DNA of 64,000 nt from NCBI RefSeq assembly GCF_900116715.1, contig NZ_FPBM01000013.1:1-64000 (forward strand), given 5' to 3'. This stretch comes from Polaromonas sp. YR568. GTDB taxonomy: Bacteria; Pseudomonadota; Gammaproteobacteria; Burkholderiales; Burkholderiaceae_C. The position numbers and the translations under genes were made by a program. Positions 24,244 to 34,331 of this stretch are shown here, in pieces; position 1 is the first letter of the stretch, and each line of letters starts with the position of its first letter. Below the pieces are notes generated by a model. That model did no database searches, had not been told where the DNA came from, and worked only from the letters and a program-made list of their open reading frames with translations.

Positions 24244-26967
24244 CTACCCGAGCAGGCGCTCGGGATTGGCATCCAGCTTGGCCAACGCATCGCGCGTAGC
24301 GCGTACGGTCAGCGCTTCTTCCTCTGTCGGCACCAGCAAACCAGCCTGCAAGTAGGCCGCCAGCCGGCGGGCCTGGATCAGGAAATGGCGGCCGTCGGTG
24401 GACGCGAACAGGTGCAACTGTTTGCGGTCGCTGCACCAGGCAAATTGCACGTGGCTGACTTTGCCGTTGTGGTCCAGGCTGAACCAGGTACCCAGCTGAA
24501 GCTCTTTGGCCCACGCGCGCATCGCTTCGGTCGGGTGGCTGCCTCCGTCGGCAATCACCTCGATGTCCGCGGCATCGATGCCGATCATGGTCACCAGGCT
24601 GTCGGTATCCAGCGGCAGATCACCGACATCCTCGTCGGACAGGTAATCTTCCAGGTTCGTCAGCCGCTTGGCCATGGCCTCGACCTTCTCCATTGAAATG
24701 GAATCTGTCTTGGACATAAAGGCATCGGCCAGGGTGTCGCTGATGATCTTCAGGTGGGCGTCCTGCTCGGGCGTTCCCAGACCCAGCATGCCCATGCCCA
24801 TGCGCAGCAGTTGCAACAGTTTGGGCAGGTCGGCGATGACGCGGGCGCGGTCATTGCGATTGGGCTTGGCGCTTGCCGCCCACACCAGGTCGGCGGCGGC
24901 CCGCTTGAGCGTCAAGGTTTCCTCATGCTGCGGGCCGTTTTTCATGCCTGCAATGGCCAGCACCTCGGCCCACACCTTGAACAGGAACTCGCGGATTTCA
25001 TCGCGCACCGGCATGTCATTGAGCATGTTGCGCATCTCAATGGTGTACTGGATGGTCATGGTCTCTTTTTGCTCGACCTGCTGGGCCACGCTCACCACAC
25101 GGGCCGCGCTGCCGTGCTGTGAAAGAAACCTGGAGAGGAATTTGTCAAACTCGTCGTACACCAGCTGAAACACCCTGCGCCCGGTCTCAGGGTACTGCTC
25201 GATCACCTGAACCACGCGCTTGATTTCGGACTCCAGGGCGCCGCCCGAAATCGTGACGTCGAACCCGAGCACGCAGGAACCCATGCGGTCAATCAGGCGG
25301 CGCGCGGGGTGTTGCAAGGATTCGAAAAACTCGGGCTCGGAAATCGCCACGCGCAACACCGGCATCTGCAATCTCGCAAACCATACACGAACCACGGGCG
25401 GAATGCGGTCCTCCGCCAGAATGCTCTGGAACATCAGGGCCACAATCTCAATCGTCGCCTTCTCGGAGGAGGTGGACGCCGCCTCTTTGAGTTTGCTGGC
25501 ACGCTCGCGCAGCACACCCACCGCCTGGTCGACCTGCACCTGGCCATAGACCTGGCCCTGCGGGTCTGCAAGCAGTGTGCGCTCGACCTCGCTGTGCTGT
25601 GCGCGCTCCGCGCTGGCCATGGCCTGCGCGAGCGGCGGTGATGCCTGGCTGGGTCGCGTGTCATCAAATCCCGCCACCTGGTTCGACAACAGCCGCTTGA
25701 GATGCCCCATGACACCTTGCGCGCGCATGCGGGCCCTGGCCAGCGGCGTGGTGGCGGTCTGCATGCGGGTTTCGTCGTAAACAGGATTGCCCGTGCCGGA
25801 GGCCTGCGGGCCTGTCGCTCCATCTGTTTTTTCGTGGTTTTCGGCCTGGCTGCCGGAGCCCGAACCGCCTGGGCGGCCCGTCCCACCGGAGAAGCCTGAT
25901 CCCCCACCACCTCCCGGGCCAGCCTGACCTGCCGCGCCGCCAGAGCCGCTTGCACCGCCCGTGGAACGGCCACCGCCCGAACCTGTTGCACCACCGGCGC
26001 CGGCCGGCCCGCTGCCGCCGCGCCCTCCGCCCTGGTACCCGGATTGCGCACCGTTTCCTGAAGCGCCGCGGCCGCCGCCCGGGCCTGTGGCACCGCCGCC
26101 GCCCCGGCCAACACCGCCTCCAGCACCACGCCCGGAATGACCGGAAAAATCGGATGCACCGCCGCCTCCGGTTTCACCGCCGTAGGCCGAGCCACCTCCG
26201 CCCATCCGCGAATCAGCCGCAGAAGCGTCCCCGCTTCCGGTGGCGCCTCGGGGCTTGGAGGCTTCCTGGGAATTTTCGGGGACCTGCGGCTTGCCGGCAG
26301 CACCGGAAGTGACGGCAGACGGTGTGCGTTTGACGAGCGGCCTGAGGTCAATCTCGGCCATCACACCCTGCTGCACCAAAAACTCATTGGTCGCGTGGTA
26401 GGTCTCAAGAAGGTGCTCACCCATTTCCTTCTGAACCTGGCTCTGAACCGTGAGCCAGACTTCGCGAGGCAGCGACGCAAGGCTCCATTGCTCAACCAGG
26501 TGCTGGGCCAGCACTTCGGGCCGGAGGATGTCCTGCTTGTGGAGCTCGGCAATCGACTCCAGGCTCTGGATGCGCAGCCTGAGGTCGTTGAGTTCCCAGC
26601 TGGCGAAATCCAGCAACCGCAAGGCCAGACGGGAGGCAAGAATCTTGTCCTCCATCACGTCGTTGCCCATGAGTTCAAATTTGCCGCTGTCCAGGAACCT
26701 GGCGGGCGAGTTAGCGGCGGAAATCGTACGGGCCCCAGCCCAGGCGGCCGTGGTGCCGCGCACCCAGGCGTCGCCGCTTTTCTGGAACGCCAGCCAGGCA
26801 TCCCGGCGGTCCTGCATGTCGCGGGCGCTGCCCGGCTCATCGACCAGTGCGGAGAGCCGGTCCTGAATGCTTTTTGCCAGTGCGGGCAGTATCCGTGCGG
26901 CACGCTCCGTGAACAGCGCACGTGCCTGCTCTACCAGAAGACCGCTATTTTTGTTACTTGGAGCCAC
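24244..26967 (-). CDS. DUF1631 family protein with long glycine-rich insert
   Basis: A 907-residue protein of the DUF1631 family, whose role is unknown. Residues 1-220 and about 400-907 are helical and well conserved in style. Between them, residues about 241-372 (genomic 25852-26247) are an extreme Gly/Ser/Ala tract with runs such as SGRGAGGGVGRGGGG. No signal peptide or membrane span is seen, so it is probably cytoplasmic, and the tract would be disordered. It lies downstream of secF on the same strand (27 bases) and is convergent with smg. The C-terminal portion (AWAKELQLGTWFSL) resembles a PilZ-like beta domain, but I am not sure. Confidence 0.75.
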   Translation of the reverse strand: MAPSNKNSGLLVEQARALFTERAARILPALAKSIQDRLSALVDEPGSARDMQDRRDAWLAFQKSGDAWVRGTTAAWAGARTISAANSPARFLDSGKFELMGNDVMEDKILASRLALRLLDFASWELNDLRLRIQSLESIAELHKQDILRPEVLAQHLVEQWSLASLPREVWLTVQSQVQKEMGEHLLETYHATNEFLVQQGVMAEIDLRPLVKRTPSAVTSGAAGKPQVPENSQEASKPRGATGSGDASAADSRMGGGGSAYGGETGGGGASDFSGHSGRGAGGGVGRGGGGATGPGGGRGASGNGAQSGYQGGGRGGSGPAGAGGATGSGGGRSTGGASGSGGAAGQAGPGGGGGSGFSGGTGRPGGSGSGSQAENHEKTDGATGPQASGTGNPVYDETRMQTATTPLARARMRAQGVMGHLKRLLSNQVAGFDDTRPSQASPPLAQAMASAERAQHSEVERTLLADPQGQVYGQVQVDQAVGVLRERASKLKEAASTSSEKATIEIVALMFQSILAEDRIPPVVRVWFARLQMPVLRVAISEPEFFESLQHPARRLIDRMGSCVLGFDVTISGGALESEIKRVVQVIEQYPETGRRVFQLVYDEFDKFLSRFLSQHGSAARVVSVAQQVEQKETMTIQYTIEMRNMLNDMPVRDEIREFLFKVWAEVLAIAGMKNGPQHEETLTLKRAAADLVWAASAKPNRNDRARVIADLPKLLQLLRMGMGMLGLGTPEQDAHLKIISDTLADAFMSKTDSISMEKVEAMAKRLTNLEDYLSDEDVGDLPLDTDSLVTMIGIDAADIEVIADGGSHPTEAMRAWAKELQLGTWFSLDHNGKVSHVQFAWCSDRKQLHLFASTDGRHFLIQARRLAAYLQAGLLVPTEEEALTVRATRDALAKLDANPERLLG

Positions 26968-26994
26968 AACCGCCCTGGATGATTAGCCTATAGC

Positions 26995-27948
26995 TTACAC
27001 CGTGGCACCTGCATTCGGGTCGTTAGGGTCCTCATCTTTTTTGGTGTTTGCCTTGATGAGATCTTCTCGTTTGATGCCCAGCCACATCGCAATCGCCGCA
27101 GCCACAAAGACGGACGAGTAGATGCCGAACAAAATACCGATGGTTAAGGCCAGGGCGAAGTAAAACAAGGTGGGGCCGCCAAAAAGCAACATGGACAAGA
27201 CCATGATCTGGGTCGAGCCGTGGGTAATGATGGTCCGGCTGATGGTCGAGGTGATCGCGTTGTCGATGATCTCGACCGTGGTCATCTTGCGGTAGCGGCG
27301 GAAGTTTTCGCGGATCCGGTCAAAGATCACCACCGATTCGTTGACGGAGTAGCCCAGCACCGCCAGCACGGCCGCCAGCACCGCCAGCGAAAACTCCCAC
27401 TGGAAGAATGCGAAGAAGCCCAGAATGATGACGACGTCGTGCAAGTTGGCGATGATGGCCGCCACCGCGTACTTCCACTCAAACCGGAAGGCGAGGTACA
27501 CCATGATGCCGAATACCACCATGCCGAGCGCCTTCAGGCCGTCATGGGCCAGCTCTTCGCCGACCTGCGGGCCGACAAACTCGGTGCGGCGAAGCGTCAC
27601 ATCCGGGTTGGCGGCCTTCAGCGCGGCCAGGACCTTGTCGCTTTGCTGCGCGGTGCTCACGCCCTTCTGGGCCGGCAGGCGGATCATCACATCACGCGAA
27701 GTTCCGAAATTCTGGACCTGCACATCGGTCAGGCCCAGGCCGGCCACGGTATCCCGGATTTTCCCGACATCGGCCGCCTGGGTGTAATTCACCTCCATCA
27801 GGGTGCCGCCCGTGAACTCCACCGACAGATGCAGGCCGCGGGTGAACAGGAAAAAAACCGCCAGCGCAAAGGTCGCAAAGCTGATGACGTTGAAGATCAG
27901 CGCATTGCGCATGAACGGGATATCACGTCGGATTTTGAAGAATTCCAT
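26995..27948 (-). CDS. secF: Protein translocase subunit SecF
   Basis: With SecD, SecF uses the proton motive force to pull preproteins through SecYEG. The 317 residues show the first span at about 15-36, the periplasmic LSVEFTGGTLMEV signature, and a C-terminal block of five spans with YSVNESVVIFDRIRENFR. It follows secD after 37 bases in the yajC-secD-secF operon. Confidence 0.96.
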   Translation of the reverse strand: MEFFKIRRDIPFMRNALIFNVISFATFALAVFFLFTRGLHLSVEFTGGTLMEVNYTQAADVGKIRDTVAGLGLTDVQVQNFGTSRDVMIRLPAQKGVSTAQQSDKVLAALKAANPDVTLRRTEFVGPQVGEELAHDGLKALGMVVFGIMVYLAFRFEWKYAVAAIIANLHDVVIILGFFAFFQWEFSLAVLAAVLAVLGYSVNESVVIFDRIRENFRRYRKMTTVEIIDNAITSTISRTIITHGSTQIMVLSMLLFGGPTLFYFALALTIGILFGIYSSVFVAAAIAMWLGIKREDLIKANTKKDEDPNDPNAGATV

Positions 27949-27985
27949 CTGGGGTCCTTGGGAAACTCAGGAAAAAAGGCCGTGA

Positions 27986-29860
27986 TTACTTCGTTGCCAC
28001 CGTGCCGGACGTGGCAGGCCGCCACACGGTACCGATGGAAACCGACTTGAGTTTTTTCTGCCGGCCATACCAGAGGTTGACCAGGCCGCGCGAGAAAAAC
28101 ACCGCCGAGAACATGCTGGTCAGGATGCCGATGCAATGCACCACGGCAAAACCCCGCACCGGGCCAGAGCCAAAAGCCAGCAGCGCCAGGCCGGCAATCA
28201 GCGTAGAGATGTTGGAGTCGAGGATGGTCGCCCAGGCCCGCTCGTACCCCGCATGGATGGCCGCTTGCGGAGAAGCCCCGTTGCGCAGCTCTTCCCGCAC
28301 CCGCTCATTGATCAGCACGTTCGAGTCGATGGCCATACCGAGCGCCAGCGCCATGGCCGCCATGCCCGGCAAGGTCAACGTGGCCTGCAGCATGGACAGC
28401 ACGGCGACCAGCAGCAGCAAATTGACAGCGAGCGCCAGGCCGGAGAAAAGGCCGAACAGCATGTAGTAGGCGGCCATGAACGCCACGATCACCACAAAGC
28501 CCCAGGACACACTGTGAAAGCCCTTGGAGATGTTGTCTGCGCCCAGCGTGGGGCCGATCGTGCGTTCTTCGATGATTTCCATGGGCGCGGCCAGCGAACC
28601 TGCGCGCAGCAGCAAGGCCAGGTCATTGGCCGCATTGATGTTCATGGCGCCGGAAATGCTGAAACGCGTGCCCAGCTCTCCGCGGATGGTGGCCACCGAA
28701 ATCGCCTGGCCCTTGCCCTTTTCAAACAGCAGGATCGCCATCGGCTTGTTCAGGTTTTCGCGGCTCACATCGCGCATCACGCGGCCGCCCTTGGCATCCA
28801 GGGTCAGGGAGACGTTGGGTTCCTGTTTCTGCGATTCGAAGCCGGCCTGGGCGTCCGTCAGGCTTTCGCCGGTGACCAGAATCTGCTTTTTCACGATCAC
28901 CGGGATGCCGTTGGTGTCGAGGAATTTTTCCGAGCCGAACGGCACCATGCCGCCGGCGGCCGCCGCCTGCCCTTCGGCACTGGCGTCGACCAGCCGCATT
29001 TCCAGTGTCGCGGTGCGGCCCAGGATTTCCTTGGCCTTGGCCGTGTCCTGCACACCGGGCAACTGAACCACGATGCGGTCTATGCCCTGCTGCTGGATCA
29101 CCGGCTCGGCCACGCCGAGCTCATTGATACGGTTGTGCAGGGTCACCATGTTCTGCTTGAGCGCCTGGTCCTGCACGCGGCGCGCCGCCTCGGGCTTGAT
29201 GGTGGCGGTCAGCTTGTACTCGGTGCCGTCCGGTGTATCCACGGCCTGCAGGTCCGGGAACTGGTCTTGAATCAGGGCCTTGGTGGACGCCAGCGTGGCG
29301 GAATCGCGAACCTTGATCTCGATGGTCTGGGCGTTGCGGCTGATGCCGCCGTGCCGGATGTTCTTTTCCCGCAGGGATGAGCGGATATCGCCGGCCAGGG
29401 ATTCAGCGCGCTTGGTGAGCGCAGCCTCCATATCCACCTGGAGCATGAAGTGAACACCGCCGCGCAAGTCCAGCCCCAGGTACATCGGGAAGGCGTGAAG
29501 CGAGGTCAGCCAGGCCGGCGAACGCGACAACAGGTTGAGCGCGATCACGTAGGAAGGATCCTTCGGGTCGGGAATCAGGGCCTTTTCGACGGCGTCCTTG
29601 GCCTTGAGCTGCGTGTCGGTGTCGCCGAAACGCGCCTTGATCGAGCTGCCTTCGAGCGTGATCGCATCGGCCGTGATGCTGGCGTCCTTCAGGGCCTGCT
29701 CCACTCTGGCCATGGTCGTGCTGTCGACCTTGACGATGGTCTTGCCGCTGGAAACCTGGACGGCAGGCGCCTCGCCAAAAAAATTGGGCAGTGTGTACAA
29801 GGCCGCGATCAACAGCGCGACCACAATAATGGCGTACTTCCAGGCCGGATAACGATTCAT
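27986..29860 (-). CDS. secD: Protein translocase subunit SecD
   Basis: The 624-residue partner of SecF. It has an N-terminal span (about 7-26), a large periplasmic domain containing LGLDLRGGVHFMLQVD, and six C-terminal hydrophobic segments with MALALGMAIDSNVLINERVR. The ATG at 29860 (MNRYPAWKY) was chosen because the usual SecD starts this way; the open frame extends 26 residues upstream without family similarity. It lies between yajC and secF. Confidence 0.96.
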   Translation of the reverse strand: MNRYPAWKYAIIVVALLIAALYTLPNFFGEAPAVQVSSGKTIVKVDSTTMARVEQALKDASITADAITLEGSSIKARFGDTDTQLKAKDAVEKALIPDPKDPSYVIALNLLSRSPAWLTSLHAFPMYLGLDLRGGVHFMLQVDMEAALTKRAESLAGDIRSSLREKNIRHGGISRNAQTIEIKVRDSATLASTKALIQDQFPDLQAVDTPDGTEYKLTATIKPEAARRVQDQALKQNMVTLHNRINELGVAEPVIQQQGIDRIVVQLPGVQDTAKAKEILGRTATLEMRLVDASAEGQAAAAGGMVPFGSEKFLDTNGIPVIVKKQILVTGESLTDAQAGFESQKQEPNVSLTLDAKGGRVMRDVSRENLNKPMAILLFEKGKGQAISVATIRGELGTRFSISGAMNINAANDLALLLRAGSLAAPMEIIEERTIGPTLGADNISKGFHSVSWGFVVIVAFMAAYYMLFGLFSGLALAVNLLLLVAVLSMLQATLTLPGMAAMALALGMAIDSNVLINERVREELRNGASPQAAIHAGYERAWATILDSNISTLIAGLALLAFGSGPVRGFAVVHCIGILTSMFSAVFFSRGLVNLWYGRQKKLKSVSIGTVWRPATSGTVATK

Positions 29861-29974
29861 GAGAGGGCTGTTCCTGGTGACAAACGAACAAAAAGCACAA
29901 AAAAGGGCGCCTGGCTTGAAGTCCGCCCTGCATCGCAAGGCCGCTCGGCCTTTCGACGCTTTTGGGTTCTTTAA

Positions 29975-30316
29975 TTACTTGGCCGGGCTGATCGCGCCCT
30001 TGGGCAGGACCTGGATGATGGCGCTGCGCTGCAACTGCACTTCAACGCCTGGCGCGAGTTCGAGCGTCAGGTAGACGTCGCCCAGCTTGGTGACCTTGCC
30101 CAGCAGGCCGCCGGCGGTGGCGACTTCATCGCCCTTGGCCAGGGCGTCGATCATGGCGCGGTGCTCTTTCTGTTTTTTCATCTGCGGACGGATCATCACG
30201 AAATACAGCACCACAAACATCAGCACCAGCGGCAGCATGCCCGTGAGCGAGGACATCATGTCGCCGCCGGCAGCAGCGGCAGGGGCGGTTTGGGCAAAGG
30301 CAGAAGAAATGAACAC
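29975..30316 (-). CDS. yajC: Preprotein translocase subunit YajC
   Basis: A 113-residue single-span protein of the SecDF-YajC complex. The membrane segment is at about 30-48 (LPLVLMFVVLYFVMIRP) followed by QMKKQKEHRAMI and GDEVATAGGLLGKV. A GTG start at 30316, giving VFISSAFAQT, is favoured because GGAG lies 6 bases upstream; a GTG four codons earlier at 30328 would overlap that site. It heads the yajC-secD-secF operon. Confidence 0.93.
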   Translation of the reverse strand: MFISSAFAQTAPAAAAGGDMMSSLTGMLPLVLMFVVLYFVMIRPQMKKQKEHRAMIDALAKGDEVATAGGLLGKVTKLGDVYLTLELAPGVEVQLQRSAIIQVLPKGAISPAK

Positions 30317-30471
30317 GGCTAACTCCACAACGTTTTAAAACAAACTGGCGAGCGCCGTCCGGACTCGGACGGGGCGCAGAGCCCACGATTGTATGCGGCG
30401 GCCTGCCGCACGAAGGAGGTAACTGGCGCGCGCCAAGGGCTTTTCAAGCCGGGTTTACGCGCAAATGTCGG

Positions 30472-30532
30472 GCGCAGCCCACGCCGGGCTGCGCTTTGGG
30501 GTGCGGCACCGTCCCGATATGCGGGTATCGGG
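30472..30532. other. Hairpin-rich intergenic region between yajC and indolepyruvate oxidoreductase
   Basis: GCGCAGCCC (30472-30480) pairs with GGGCTGCGC (30486-30494), a perfect 9-bp stem with a 5-base loop. CCCGATA (30513-30519) pairs with TATCGGG (30526-30532). Both lie 3' of the oxidoreductase gene and 5' of yajC, in a 260-base region with no gene I can support. Neither has a T run of four or more, so the role in termination is unsure. Confidence 0.45.
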
Positions 30533-30577
30533 CCGCTATTGGCCCGGCGTCAGGCCGGTGCCGCCCCGGATTGAGCC

Positions 30578-33500
30578 TTAAGCAGCCTGCCGCTGGCCGG
30601 TTGCCTGGGGCTGACGAAAGGACGCCATCAGCGCCGCCCATTGCGGGCGCGCGGCGGCCAGGTGGCGCGCCTTGACATGGCCGTAACCCTTGATCATTTC
30701 CGGGATCCGGGCGATTTCGACCGCAACGGCATGGTTTTCAGCGCTCAGCCCCGCCAGCACCTCTTCCATGCTGGCGCGGTATTCCTCAATCAATGCCCGC
30801 TCCGTGCGGCGCTCTTCGGTGCGGCCGAAAACGTCCAGCGGCGTGCCGCGCAGGCCTTTGAGGCGGGCCAGCACCTTGAAGGCGCCCAGCATCCAGGGGC
30901 CGAATTGCTGCTTTTGCAGCTCGCCCTTGTCGTTGGTGGACGCGATCATCGGAGGCGCCAGGTGGTAATTGAGCTTGAAGTCGCCTTCAAACATGCCGTT
31001 GACCTTGTCCAGGAAGCCGGTGTCGGTGTGCAGGCGCGCCACCTCGTACTCGTCTTTGTAGGCCATGAGTTTGAAGAGGTAACGGGCCACCGCCTCGGTC
31101 AGCAGCGTTTTGCCCAGCGGGGCTTCTGCGGCGCGCACCTTCTCGACAAAGGCCTGGTAGGTCTGCGCATAAGCCGCATTCTGGTAGGCCATCAGGAAGT
31201 CGACCCGCTTGGCCAGCATGTCGGCCAGCGCGGGGCGCTTGACGAACTCGATCACCTGGGCCGCCTTGAACAAAGCCTGCACCGCGGCCAGGTCGTGCGC
31301 ACAGCGACGGCCCCACTCAAAAGCGGCCTTGTTGTTGTCGACCTGCACACCGTTGAGCTCCATCGCGCGCATGAGCGCGGCGTGCGACAGCGGCACCCGG
31401 CCTTTTTGCCAGGCAAAGCCCAGCATCAGCGGGTTGGTATAGATTGAATCGCCCACCAGTTGCACCGCCACCTGCTCGGCATCGAAGCTGCCGAGCAAGT
31501 CAGCGCCCACTGCGGAAGTCACCGCCGACTCGCAATTGCCACCGGGGAATTGCCAGGCCGGGTTTTTCACAAAGGCTGCCGTCGGCGTGCCGTGCGAGTT
31601 CATCGCCACGTAAGTGCGGCCGGGCTGCATGACCGTCAGCGTGTACTTGCTGGCCGCCACGATGGGGTCGCAGCCGATCACCAGGTCGGCTTTTGCGGTG
31701 TCGACTTTGGTGGTGTAGATGGCTTCCGGCCGGTTGGCGATCTGGATATGGCTCCAGGTCGCGCCGCCTTTTTGCGCCAGGCCACCGGCGTCCTGCGTAA
31801 CCACGCCTTTGCCTTCGATATGCGCCGCCATGCCCAGCAACTGGCCGATGGTGATGACGCCGGTGCCGCCCACGCCACCGACCACGATGCCCCAGGCGTT
31901 TTCAGCCACCGGCAGCACGGGTTCCGGAATCGCGAACAGGCTGCTCGGGGCACCCTTCTTGTCCTTCTTGGGCTTCTTCAGTTGCCCGCCTTCGACGGTG
32001 ACAAAGCTGGGGCAAAAGCCTTTCACACAGGAGTAATCCTTGTTGCAGGTGTTCTGGTTGATGCGGCGTTTGCGGCCGAATTCAGTCTCCAGCGGTTCCA
32101 CCGAGAGGCAGTTGGACTGCACCGAGCAGTCACCACAGCCTTCGCACACCAGCTCGTTGATGACCACGCGCTTTTCCGGGTCGGCCAGGGTGCCGCGTTT
32201 GCGGCGGCGGCGTTTTTCCGTCGCGCAGGTCTGGTCGTAAATGATGGCGGTCGTGCCCTTGAGTTCGCGGAACTCGCGCTGGATGCGGTCCAACTCGTCG
32301 CGGTGGTGCACTGTCACGCCGTCCAGCAGCGGCGCGCCGTCGTACTTTTTCGGCTCGTCGGTCACGATGACCAGCTTGGCCACGCCTTCGGCGCGCAGGC
32401 TTTGCATGATCTGCAACACCGAATGGCCTTCGGGCCGCTCGCCGACCTGCTGGCCGCCCGTCATGGCAACCGCGTCGTTGTAGAGGATCTTGTAGGTGAT
32501 GTTCACACCCGAGGCGATGGCCTGGCGGATCGCCAGCAGCCCGCTGTGAAAGTAGGTGCCGTCGCCCAGGTTGGCAAAGATGTGTTCGTCGGTCGTGAAA
32601 GCCGCCTGGCCCACCCAGGTCACGCCTTCGCCGCCCATCTGGGTGAAGGTGGAGGTGGAGCGGTCCATCCAGGTCGCCATGTAATGGCAGCCGATGCCGG
32701 CCACGGCGCGCGAGCCTTCAGGCACGCGCGTGCTGGTGTTGTGCGGGCAGCCGCTGCAAAACCAGGGTGCGCGCTCGCCGGTATCTGATTTACCTTCAGC
32801 CAGCGCGCGTTCGCGCCCCTCGATCACGGCCAGCCGCTCATCCATGCGCGAAATGATGTCGGCGGGCACGCCCAGCTTTTTGAGGCGCTTGGCAATCGCC
32901 TTGGCGATGATGGCCGGCGTGAGGTCGGCCTTGGCGCGCAGCAGCCAGTTGTCGCTCGGGTTGGAGCGGCCCCATTCGCCGCCGGACTGGTCGCCTTCGG
33001 GCTCATCAAACTTGCCCAGCACATTGGGGCGCACGTCGGCGCGCCAGTTATAGAGCTCTTCCTTGATCTGGTACTCGATGACCTGGCGTTTTTCCTCCAC
33101 CACCAGGATCTCTTGCAGGCCTTGGGCGAAGTCACGCGTGATTGTGGCTTCCAGCGGCCAGACCACGTTGACCTTGTGCAGGCGAATGCCCAGCTGGTGG
33201 CAGGTTTCTTCGTCCAGGCCAAGGTCGGCCAGTGCCTGGCGCGTGTCGTTGAAGGCCTTGCCGCTGGCGATCAGGCCGAAGCGGTCTTTGGGACCGGCGA
33301 TGACGTTGTAGTTGAGCTTGTTGGCGCGGATGTACGCGAGCGCCGCATACCACTTGTAGTCCATCAGCCGGGCTTCCTGCTCCAGCGGGGGATCAGGCCA
33401 GCGGATGTGCAGGCCGCCGGGCGGCATTTCAAAGTCTTCAGGGATGACGATCTTCACGCGGTCCGGGTCGACCAGGATGGAGCTGGACGACTCCACGACC

Positions 33501-34144
33501 TCCTGGATGGTTTTCATGCCCGACCAGACGCCGGAAAAACGGCTCATGGCAAACGCATGCAGCCCCATATCCAGGATGTCCTGCACGTTGGACGGGAAGA
33601 ACACCGGCAGGCCGCAGGCCTTGAAGATGTGGTCGCTCTGGTGGGCAGCGGTGGAGCTCTTGGAGACATGGTCGTCGCCGGCAATGGCGATCACGCCGCC
33701 GTGTTTGGCGGTGCCGGCCATGTTGGCGTGCTTGAAGACGTCGGAGCAGCGGTCCACGCCCGGGCCCTTGCCGTACCAGATGCCGAACACACCGTCGAAT
33801 TTTTTGCTTTGCGGATACAGGTCGAGCTGCTGCGTGCCCCAGACGGCGGTGGCGCCCAGCTCTTCATTGACGCCGGGCTGGAACACGATGTTTTGCGCAG
33901 CCAGGTGCTTTTTGGCGGCCCACAGGGCCTGGTCATAGCCCCCCAGCGGCGAGCCGCGGTAGCCGCTGACAAAACCCGCTGTATTCAGGCCTTCGATGGC
34001 ATCGCGCGCACGCTGCAGCATGGGCAGGCGGACCAGCGCCTGGACGCCGCTCATAAAGGCGCGGCCGTGGTCAAGCGAATATTTATCGTCGAGAGTGACG
34101 GTTTCGAGGGCCTTGCGGATGTGCTCAGGTAGGGGCGCGTTCAT
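30578..34144 (-). CDS. Indolepyruvate ferredoxin oxidoreductase, fused subunits
   Basis: A 1188-residue TPP- and Fe-S-dependent 2-oxoacid oxidoreductase that oxidatively decarboxylates aryl- or branched-chain 2-oxoacids. The N-terminal half carries pyrimidine-binding (GYRGSPLGGYD) and TPP domains (GDGTYFHSG, NDAVAMTGGQQ). A cysteine-rich part (CEGCGDCSVQSNC, then CNKDYSCVKGFCPSF) is the likely Fe-S region. The gamma-type domain GVGGTGVITIGQLLGMAA follows. This single-gene fusion differs from the two-gene IorAB of archaea and is common in Betaproteobacteria. An Lrp-type regulator is divergent 188 bases upstream and is the likely controller. Confidence 0.9.
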   Translation of the reverse strand: MNAPLPEHIRKALETVTLDDKYSLDHGRAFMSGVQALVRLPMLQRARDAIEGLNTAGFVSGYRGSPLGGYDQALWAAKKHLAAQNIVFQPGVNEELGATAVWGTQQLDLYPQSKKFDGVFGIWYGKGPGVDRCSDVFKHANMAGTAKHGGVIAIAGDDHVSKSSTAAHQSDHIFKACGLPVFFPSNVQDILDMGLHAFAMSRFSGVWSGMKTIQEVVESSSSILVDPDRVKIVIPEDFEMPPGGLHIRWPDPPLEQEARLMDYKWYAALAYIRANKLNYNVIAGPKDRFGLIASGKAFNDTRQALADLGLDEETCHQLGIRLHKVNVVWPLEATITRDFAQGLQEILVVEEKRQVIEYQIKEELYNWRADVRPNVLGKFDEPEGDQSGGEWGRSNPSDNWLLRAKADLTPAIIAKAIAKRLKKLGVPADIISRMDERLAVIEGRERALAEGKSDTGERAPWFCSGCPHNTSTRVPEGSRAVAGIGCHYMATWMDRSTSTFTQMGGEGVTWVGQAAFTTDEHIFANLGDGTYFHSGLLAIRQAIASGVNITYKILYNDAVAMTGGQQVGERPEGHSVLQIMQSLRAEGVAKLVIVTDEPKKYDGAPLLDGVTVHHRDELDRIQREFRELKGTTAIIYDQTCATEKRRRRKRGTLADPEKRVVINELVCEGCGDCSVQSNCLSVEPLETEFGRKRRINQNTCNKDYSCVKGFCPSFVTVEGGQLKKPKKDKKGAPSSLFAIPEPVLPVAENAWGIVVGGVGGTGVITIGQLLGMAAHIEGKGVVTQDAGGLAQKGGATWSHIQIANRPEAIYTTKVDTAKADLVIGCDPIVAASKYTLTVMQPGRTYVAMNSHGTPTAAFVKNPAWQFPGGNCESAVTSAVGADLLGSFDAEQVAVQLVGDSIYTNPLMLGFAWQKGRVPLSHAALMRAMELNGVQVDNNKAAFEWGRRCAHDLAAVQALFKAAQVIEFVKRPALADMLAKRVDFLMAYQNAAYAQTYQAFVEKVRAAEAPLGKTLLTEAVARYLFKLMAYKDEYEVARLHTDTGFLDKVNGMFEGDFKLNYHLAPPMIASTNDKGELQKQQFGPWMLGAFKVLARLKGLRGTPLDVFGRTEERRTERALIEEYRASMEEVLAGLSAENHAVAVEIARIPEMIKGYGHVKARHLAAARPQWAALMASFRQPQATGQRQAA

Positions 34145-34331
34145 ATTCGTGGGTCTCCAAAACTGTTTTTTAGTACCGCCTTGTGGGCAGCGTCAGCAGA
34201 AGGGTCAAAACCCGGTTAGGGCCAGCCCTCTATGTGCATGCAAAGTGTATGCCGCAAGCCCTGATATGTCTTTGCTTTGTTTGCCTGATTTAGCCCACTT
34301 TCAGAAAGAATCTTGCTGTAAAGTGCCATAT

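Noticed and set aside
25852-26247. Collagen or PE_PGRS-like gene suggested by the Gly-rich tract
   Set aside because: The tract lies inside a continuous DUF1631 reading frame; there is no strict G-x-y collagen period and no mycobacterial PE domain.
28136-29380. Long plus-strand frame opposite secD
   Set aside because: Antisense shadow of SecD; His/Gln/Arg-rich and without recognisable motifs.
30540-30577. Possible fifth copy of the 54-bp element starting GCTATT
   Set aside because: Only the first six bases agree; GTAGC, the central CACGC and terminal ATTT are absent.
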